DNA from: Meira nashicola
Lineage: Eukaryota; Basidiomycota; Exobasidiomycetes; Exobasidiales; Brachybasidiaceae
Assembly: GCA_001600355.1 (NCBI GenBank)
Contig: BCJU01000001.1
Coordinates: forward strand, 3,865,178-3,929,177
Reading direction: 5' to 3'
Length of the DNA stretch: 64,000 nt
Under the pieces are notes generated by a model. The model saw nothing but the letters and a program-made list of their open reading frames with translations, ran no database searches and was not told the origin of the DNA. This document shows positions 59,377 to 64,000 of the stretch, one piece after another (the first letter of the stretch is position 1; every line of letters begins with the position of its first letter). The translations under genes and the position numbers were made by a program.

Positions 59377-59598
59377 GAACATATCAATCATCATCATGAC
59401 ATTCAAGATATATGTAAATGGCAGTGCAAAAAATCAGAAACAGTACGATCTATATTACCCAAAGTGGCGCATGTTTGCCAAGATATCCACAAATCTTCTT
59501 TGTGTGAGTTCAAGCAGCATTCCCTGTTGACGCAGTTGCGACGAGCATGGGATTACGGAATCGCATACATGTGTTCACACAATGGAAACGGCGATTAG
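59377..59598 (+). CDS. Possible orphan small protein with Cys/His
   Basis: ATG at about 59374-59377 opens a frame of 74 residues ending at 59598; the frame is open upstream to a TGA at 59308 without another ATG. The product has several Cys and His residues (MEHINHHHDIQDICKWQCKK and, later, HVCQDIHKSSLCEFKQHSLL) and ends YGIAYMCSHNGNGD. No signal peptide is visible. The spacing could suggest a small metal-binding or disulfide-rich domain, or a decayed exon. I do not recognise it. Confidence 0.25.
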   Translation, partial: EHINHHHDIQDICKWQCKKSETVRSILPKVAHVCQDIHKSSLCEFKQHSLLTQLRRAWDYGIAYMCSHNGNGD

Positions 59599-59966
59599 AG
59601 AAAAGTAAACGGTATTGTATTAGAAGTTGAATGCTTCTTCAAAACTTTACGCCTTGATAAACTTTAGCTGCATTCTAAGCATATACCGGCAGATGTATGC
59701 TTACACTGCTGAGCAACGAGGTTATGTGTTTGTTAGAATCTCCATTAAGTGCATTTATCGGCGAAGCCTAGCCGTTCAAAAGATTCGATCGATTGAACTT
59801 GCTATATAGAGAAGCATGTGTTCCTGAACTCCACAGAATCGAATCCCTTTCTTCTTTACGACCACCTTGGTTATCAATCCAATCGTCACCCCACCTATTC
59901 TCTCTCTTTGCTTGGCCAGGTGCCATCAAAACTTTTTCACTTCTACAACTTTTGAATTTGTCATTC

Positions 59967-60088
59967 GCCCTTTTTTAACGTTGCTTTGAAAGCTGATCCC
60001 TTGAAGGGATCAAAAGACAAAAAGGATCATAAACGACCAAAAAAAAAGCCGATTCATTCTTTGGCAAATCAAAAGCCCTTTTTTAACG
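59967..60088. repeat. 14-nt direct repeats flanking a palindrome upstream of the GH5 gene
   Basis: GCCCTTTTTTAACG occurs at 59967-59980 and again at 60075-60088, 108 bp apart. Between them GATCCCTTGAAGGGATC (59995-60011) is a palindrome with a single central unpaired base (8-bp arms). The set ends 88 bp before the GH5 start codon and lies in its promoter or leader. Confidence 0.6.
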
Positions 60089-60176
60089 ACCAATTCTCGC
60101 CGGACGAGCTCTTTGCCGTCGTTCGCATTCAATTTACGAAATAGACATTAAACGAGAGGAACACATAAACGAAAAA

Positions 60177-62291
60177 ATGCGTCTTTTACCAAGAGATACA
60201 GGCTTTGCCGGTTTGGCAAGTACTCTTTCATTAGCAGTTGCCAATTACAAGCCAATTCCACAATTACCGATCGCATCTAATTCAACAGCATCCAAAGGAG
60301 CAAATCAATTGATGCCAATCGGAGCAGGAGGTCAAGCTGCACAACAATCATTCCAAGTTCAATCTTCTAGCGCAGCTTCTTCGTACGATCAATCTCATCC
60401 TATCGCAGAATGGGGTGAACCAAGTATTTTATACTTGCCAAATATTACTGATAGCAATTCTGCAAATCAACTCAAAGCAACAAACACAATTGGGCCCGGA
60501 AAATGTGCCGTTCAACAACCATATACACCCACTACAGATTTACCAGCTCCAACATACCCTGCTTTCGATCCTGTACAAGCAAACGTTTACAGATATCGTC
60601 AACAACAAGGTGTCAATCTTGGTGCTTGGTTCGTTCAAGAAGGTTGGATGGAAAGCAATTTTATGTCTTGTGCTACAGGAGCTAAACAAGCTGAATTTGA
60701 TATCTTGAGTGGATTCGGAACATCTGCAAACGGAATTAAAAATGCAACCGCATACATGGAAAAACATTGGGATACTTGGATCACTGAAGCAGATTTCCTC
60801 AAATTAGCTCAAATAGGTATTAATACCGTTCGTATTCCAATAGGTTATTGGTCAGTCGGTCCATACTTTACCAAACAATCACCTTTTGAGCCATATGCAG
60901 ATGTGTACAAGTATTCATGGCGTTACGTTGCCCGTGCGATCAATTGGGCTGCAAAGTATAATATTGGTGTTTTGGTGGATTTACATGGTGCTTATGGTTC
61001 TCAAAACGGTCAGGCTCATGCAGGCTTGTCAGATGGCAAGATTGACTTTTATAATGAGAAAAATATGAACTTGACGACGAATTTGTTAGTTTGGATCGCA
61101 AATGAAATCTCAAATGTAACAAATGTCGTGGGAATTCAATTGTTGAACGAACCTCAAGACCGTACTAGTTTGTGGCCATGGTATACAAGAACTATGGATG
61201 CAATGCGTAAAGCCTCTATTGGAGCTCAAACGATTCCTCTTTATTTCCATGACGCTTTCAATTTAAACAAAGGTTCTGCTTTCACTGCCAAACGTACTGA
61301 TTTTGTCATTCAAGATTATCATTCCTACTTTGTATACACTTCAAAGGATACTTCCATGTCTGCCAAGCAACATACATCTGCAATCGGAGGTGGCTTTTCA
61401 ACAAATATGCAAAAGCAATCTGAAATTGGACGTCGTAATTTGATAGTAGGTGAATGGTCTTGCGCTTTAGCACCAAGCTCATTGGCTAAATCTTCAAATA
61501 AAGCTGCCGATCAAACAGCTTATTGCAAAACACAAGAAGATGTTTATCGTAATGCAGCTGGTGGTTGGACTTTCTGGAGTTACAAGATGGAAAATTGTGA
61601 TAATAATGGAGGTTGGTGCTTCCAACAAGCAATTAAGCAATTCTTACCGAAAACGTTTGATTCTTGGGGTTTGATGAACGTAACTTCTTCTTACTTTCGA
61701 TCAATCAATTCTACTTCTTTGCAAGCTCAATCAAATGTTTCAAACAGAATTGCAAAGATTTCACTTCCAGTCAAATTGGCAAACGTTCTCAAAGTTCAAC
61801 AATCTGAAGGAACAGATGGAGCACGTAAAGCAGCCGCTGAAGCTGAAACTGATGCTGATTCAGATGCTTCCCATGTAAATGTTGCCGGTATTATTGGAAT
61901 GGTTGATACAAACAATGTTCAAGATCAAGAACAAGAAGAAGGTGCAAGGATCGGAATGGTTGAACACAACGGTACCGCTGCTGCCCCTCAAAAGCGTGGA
62001 ACAGGTAGTCTAGCTGCTAGAGCAAGTGAAATTTCAAAAAGAGCAGCAAATAATGCTCAAGTTGCTGCTCAAGCTGGTTACAATGACGGTTTCAAATCTG
62101 TTCGTTATTTTGCTGCTGATGGTGCTCTTTCACGTTTGGGTTTCGCAACTCAATATCGTGCTGATTCTTACCGTGCAAGAGTTGCAAAAGGACTTTTACA
62201 GAAAGGCAATTTGGATAATTACAAACAACAATACGCTCAAGGTGTTTTGGCTGCTGAGAAATTAGTTGCACAAACAATTGCAGCTACTTGA
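60177..62291 (+). CDS. GH5 exo-beta-1,3-glucanase-like protein with C-terminal extension
   Basis: Single exon, 704 residues. The GH5 barrel (about residues 140-510) starts YRQQQGVNLGAWFVQEGWME and EADFLKLAQIGINTVRIPIG, both signatures of fungal exo-beta-1,3-glucanases. The acid/base Glu is in LLNEPQD (Glu325) and the nucleophile in VGEWSCAL (Glu426); WTFWSYKMENC follows. Such enzymes trim cell-wall beta-1,3-glucan. N-terminal region: a short hydrophobic stretch (GFAGLASTLSLAVA) may be a weak signal peptide, then a Ser/Gln-rich 100-residue segment. The ~200-residue C-terminal extension has two dibasic Lys-Arg sites (606-607 and 621-622) and a final helical segment of about 80 residues. The extension is unusual for GH5. 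Confidence 0.88.
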   Translation: MRLLPRDTGFAGLASTLSLAVANYKPIPQLPIASNSTASKGANQLMPIGAGGQAAQQSFQVQSSSAASSYDQSHPIAEWGEPSILYLPNITDSNSANQLKATNTIGPGKCAVQQPYTPTTDLPAPTYPAFDPVQANVYRYRQQQGVNLGAWFVQEGWMESNFMSCATGAKQAEFDILSGFGTSANGIKNATAYMEKHWDTWITEADFLKLAQIGINTVRIPIGYWSVGPYFTKQSPFEPYADVYKYSWRYVARAINWAAKYNIGVLVDLHGAYGSQNGQAHAGLSDGKIDFYNEKNMNLTTNLLVWIANEISNVTNVVGIQLLNEPQDRTSLWPWYTRTMDAMRKASIGAQTIPLYFHDAFNLNKGSAFTAKRTDFVIQDYHSYFVYTSKDTSMSAKQHTSAIGGGFSTNMQKQSEIGRRNLIVGEWSCALAPSSLAKSSNKAADQTAYCKTQEDVYRNAAGGWTFWSYKMENCDNNGGWCFQQAIKQFLPKTFDSWGLMNVTSSYFRSINSTSLQAQSNVSNRIAKISLPVKLANVLKVQQSEGTDGARKAAAEAETDADSDASHVNVAGIIGMVDTNNVQDQEQEEGARIGMVEHNGTAAAPQKRGTGSLAARASEISKRAANNAQVAAQAGYNDGFKSVRYFAADGALSRLGFATQYRADSYRARVAKGLLQKGNLDNYKQQYAQGVLAAEKLVAQTIAAT

Positions 62292-62541
62292 TTTGTTTGT
62301 ATGAATTGAATTCTTCCTTTTGGGCTAATTGGTCACCGTTGTTTTCGATAATATTCATTCATTCACGTACGCTCTCTTGCAATTTACGCTCACTTTATGG
62401 TCTCTCTCTCTCTCTTTCATGTAAACGATCACTTTATGACTTTTTTTCTTTCGTATCTGTACAAACTTTTGAATGCAATAACGGTAATGGGGCCAGCCGG
62501 TCTCCCCTTTTTTTATCCCCCCTACTTCTTATTTGTGTTTT

Positions 62542-63912
62542 TCAATGTCTACTCTGTCTTTCTCTCTTTGGAATAGGAGAAAGTTTTCTTGCTTGCATGG
62601 TTGTATCACTGCTACTTCCATTAACAAGAACTAATTTTAATAATCTTGTTCCATGAGCGGGTACGTTTAATTGAGGTAATGAATTACTGTATGCTGTTTC
62701 GCTCATCCTTGTTGCAGGTTTTGATTTTGATGCATTTTCAAAGTTAACGTTTGCCCAAAGGTCATAAATATGATACTTTTTGTTTGCTTCAGATGGTTTA
62801 TCGATAAAGATTTCTTTAAAGTTTGAAGTTAAATTAACTTCTTTATCATCAAAGTTTGTTAAAGAGATAGCATAAGTTGAATTTGCTAAAGAAGTTAACC
62901 ATAATTGTTGTTTACCTTTTGTCCAAATTCTAACGGCGGGAGTATAAGTTGAATCTTGATTAATTGCAATAACATCTTCATTTCCAAGGATTGCTAATGT
63001 TCTATTTGTTAAAACTGCCATATCATTTCCCATTATTAAAGGACTTTTTACCATTGCCCACATTGAAAAATGAGTTATTTCTTCTTCTTTATTCATTCCA
63101 CCATTTCCAACTTCTAACATATCCAAATCGTTCCAAGAAGAAGAAGCGGCTTTTTGTCCTAAAGGAGCGGCAAAGTTTATAATCTTTTCAACGCTACAAT
63201 GAAATCCGGCAAATTTGCAATCGATCATTGAAGTGCAAGGGCATCTATCATCATCCTTGTTAAATGTATCAAAGATATCACCACTTATACGCCATGAATT
63301 CCATGTATCAGGTGCGAAATACCATGGACTATCTTCTCCCCAATTACATAAACCCATTACCATTGGCCTTCCAGTCTTGTTTATTGCATCACTCATTGCG
63401 AAATAACGATCGAAACTTAATTGAGGCGTTCCCATTCTACCTTGATTATGACAATTATCGTATTTTAATGCATCAAAGCCGGCGTTTGCCCATGATTTTG
63501 CATCAACTTCTTCATGATCTAAAGATCCAATTTTACCACCACAAGTGAGAGTACCTGCGGAAGAATAAATACCAGCTTCGAAACCTAAATTATGTAATTG
63601 ATCAGTGACTGATTTTAATCCGTTTGGAAATTTTTCAGAATTTGCCGGAATTTCGCCTGTCTTTTCATCACGTTTATCCGCTTGCCAACAATCATCAATC
63701 CAAATTAATTTATATCCTTTTTGTTGTAATCCACTTGCTTTTACTTGTTTTGCTGCTTGTAAAATTATTTCTTCGGAGATATTACAACCATGATAATTCC
63801 ACGTATTCCATCCCATATGCGGAGTTATACTCTTACCATTATTTAATGCTTTTGTAATTGCAATAAAGCAAGTAAAAAATAAAAGTGTCGTGCTTGTTGA
63901 AATTGACTTCAT
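62542..63912 (-). CDS. GH27 alpha-galactosidase
   Basis: Single exon; from ATG 63912, 456 residues with signal peptide (MKSISTSTTLLFFTCFIAIT, probable cleavage near KALNNG). GH27 enzymes release alpha-1,6-linked galactose from oligosaccharides and galactomannan. Motifs: KSITPHMGWNTWNYHGCNIS, YKLIWIDDCWQADKRDEKTG, LKYDNCHNQGRMG (nucleophile Asp in the KYDNC box), then DRCPCTSMIDCKFAGFHCSV, AASSSWNDLDMLEVGNGGMN and EEITHFSMWAMVKSPLIMGN with the acid/base Asp in WNDLDML. An in-frame ATG at 63945 would add 11 residues, but the TATA-like element suggests that transcription starts near or downstream of it. The gene converges on the GH5 gene (250 bp between stops). Confidence 0.93.
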   Translation of the reverse strand: MKSISTSTTLLFFTCFIAITKALNNGKSITPHMGWNTWNYHGCNISEEIILQAAKQVKASGLQQKGYKLIWIDDCWQADKRDEKTGEIPANSEKFPNGLKSVTDQLHNLGFEAGIYSSAGTLTCGGKIGSLDHEEVDAKSWANAGFDALKYDNCHNQGRMGTPQLSFDRYFAMSDAINKTGRPMVMGLCNWGEDSPWYFAPDTWNSWRISGDIFDTFNKDDDRCPCTSMIDCKFAGFHCSVEKIINFAAPLGQKAASSSWNDLDMLEVGNGGMNKEEEITHFSMWAMVKSPLIMGNDMAVLTNRTLAILGNEDVIAINQDSTYTPAVRIWTKGKQQLWLTSLANSTYAISLTNFDDKEVNLTSNFKEIFIDKPSEANKKYHIYDLWANVNFENASKSKPATRMSETAYSNSLPQLNVPAHGTRLLKLVLVNGSSSDTTMQARKLSPIPKRERQSRH

Positions 63913-63958
63913 CTTGTCTTTATTGGGATAAGATTGATTAAACATAAAAAACTTGGTC

Positions 63959-63970
63959 TTTATTTATAAC
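63959..63970 (-). promoter_or_regulatory. TATA-like element of the GH27 gene
   Basis: Reading the minus strand, GTTATAAATAAA lies 47 to 58 bp upstream of the chosen ATG (63912). A start site about 25-40 bp downstream of it would fall at roughly 63920-63940, after the alternative ATG at 63945, which supports the downstream start. That placement is inference. Confidence 0.5.
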
Positions 63971-64000
63971 TTTCTTGCCACCCCTTTTAAAGTAACGAAC

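Larger units (their letters stand above)
58386..60176. other. Intergenic region between RPN1 and the GH5 gene
   Basis: About 1.8 kb between opposing ATGs with no well supported gene. It holds two AGTCTAGA-type sites (58885, 58938), ACGCGT at 59296-59301 and 59352-59357, an unassigned open frame (59377-59598) and, near the GH5 gene, 14-nt direct repeats around a palindrome (59967-60088). Confidence 0.45.

Noticed and set aside
1..64000. CRISPR arrays, transposons, rRNA, integrases, secondary-metabolite clusters
   Set aside because: No regularly spaced repeats, transposase or reverse transcriptase motifs, terminal repeats with target duplications, rRNA-like sequence or PKS/NRPS/terpene genes seen on either strand.

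Overview
The window is eukaryotic nuclear DNA from a fungus. It is AT-rich (clearly below half G+C by eye) and gene-dense, with about 43 protein genes closely packed on both strands. Introns are short: every one I could place is 56 to 83 nt, with GTGAGT, GTAAGT or GTATGT-type donors and (C/T)AG acceptors. There are no operons or Shine-Dalgarno sites. Fungus-specific families (Lcl3, Mcr1, Tma23, HPC2-type ubinuclein, a Vtc1/DUF202 protein, GH5 exo-glucanase-like, fructosyl-amino-acid-oxidase-like) place it in Dikarya. A yeast-like basidiomycete is my best guess, but the sequence alone does not settle the clade.

Layout. 1-16 kb: the 3' end of an unidentified gene, proteasome chaperone PSMG4, an AAGAB/p34-type adaptin chaperone, a PUB-domain protein, a secreted histidine phosphatase, an EXPERA-like membrane protein, ARP6, thiamine pyrophosphokinase, prohibitin 1, Mrp10, Lcp5/neuroguidin, VPS25, DHFR, ATG12 and an orphan coiled-coil protein. 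16-32 kb: DRG1, an Mpv17 protein, a Tim17-superfamily protein, an orphan, an Mcm1/SRF-type MADS factor with a ~2 kb upstream region, LCL3, a membrane-anchored methyltransferase, a hotdog thioesterase, CTF8, TMA23, an RBM42-like RRM protein and PCC1. 32-50 kb: a Vtc1-like protein, a secreted alpha/beta hydrolase, EMC2, APRT, a Trf4/5-type poly(A) polymerase, PCH2, MCM2, a NUDT19-like hydrolase, a Rieske/FAD reductase (AIFM3-like) and MCR1. 50-64 kb: HPC2/ubinuclein, a DAO-family flavoenzyme with a PTS1-like C terminus, RPN1, then an extracellular carbohydrate pair: a GH5 glucanase with an unusual C-terminal extension and a GH27 alpha-galactosidase.

Most genes are conserved housekeeping functions: proteasome (PSMG4, RPN1), chromatin (ARP6, HPC2), replication and cohesion (MCM2, CTF8, DHFR), ribosome biogenesis (LCP5, TMA23), tRNA modification (PCC1), ER and mitochondrial membrane biology (EMC2, PHB1, LCL3, MCR1) and trafficking or autophagy (VPS25, ATG12, AAGAB). 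They sit in head-to-head and tail-to-tail pairs with short shared promoters. I found no CRISPR array, transposon, rRNA or convincing tRNA, and no obviously new multi-gene system. The most interesting unexplained signals are regulatory: a 7-mer TAGTCTA recurring in promoters, an ACGCGT cluster in front of MCM2, a perfect GC-rich hairpin in front of the flavoenzyme, and possible dibasic processing sites in the GH5 protein. Exon boundaries were placed by eye from splice consensus, frame and protein similarity.
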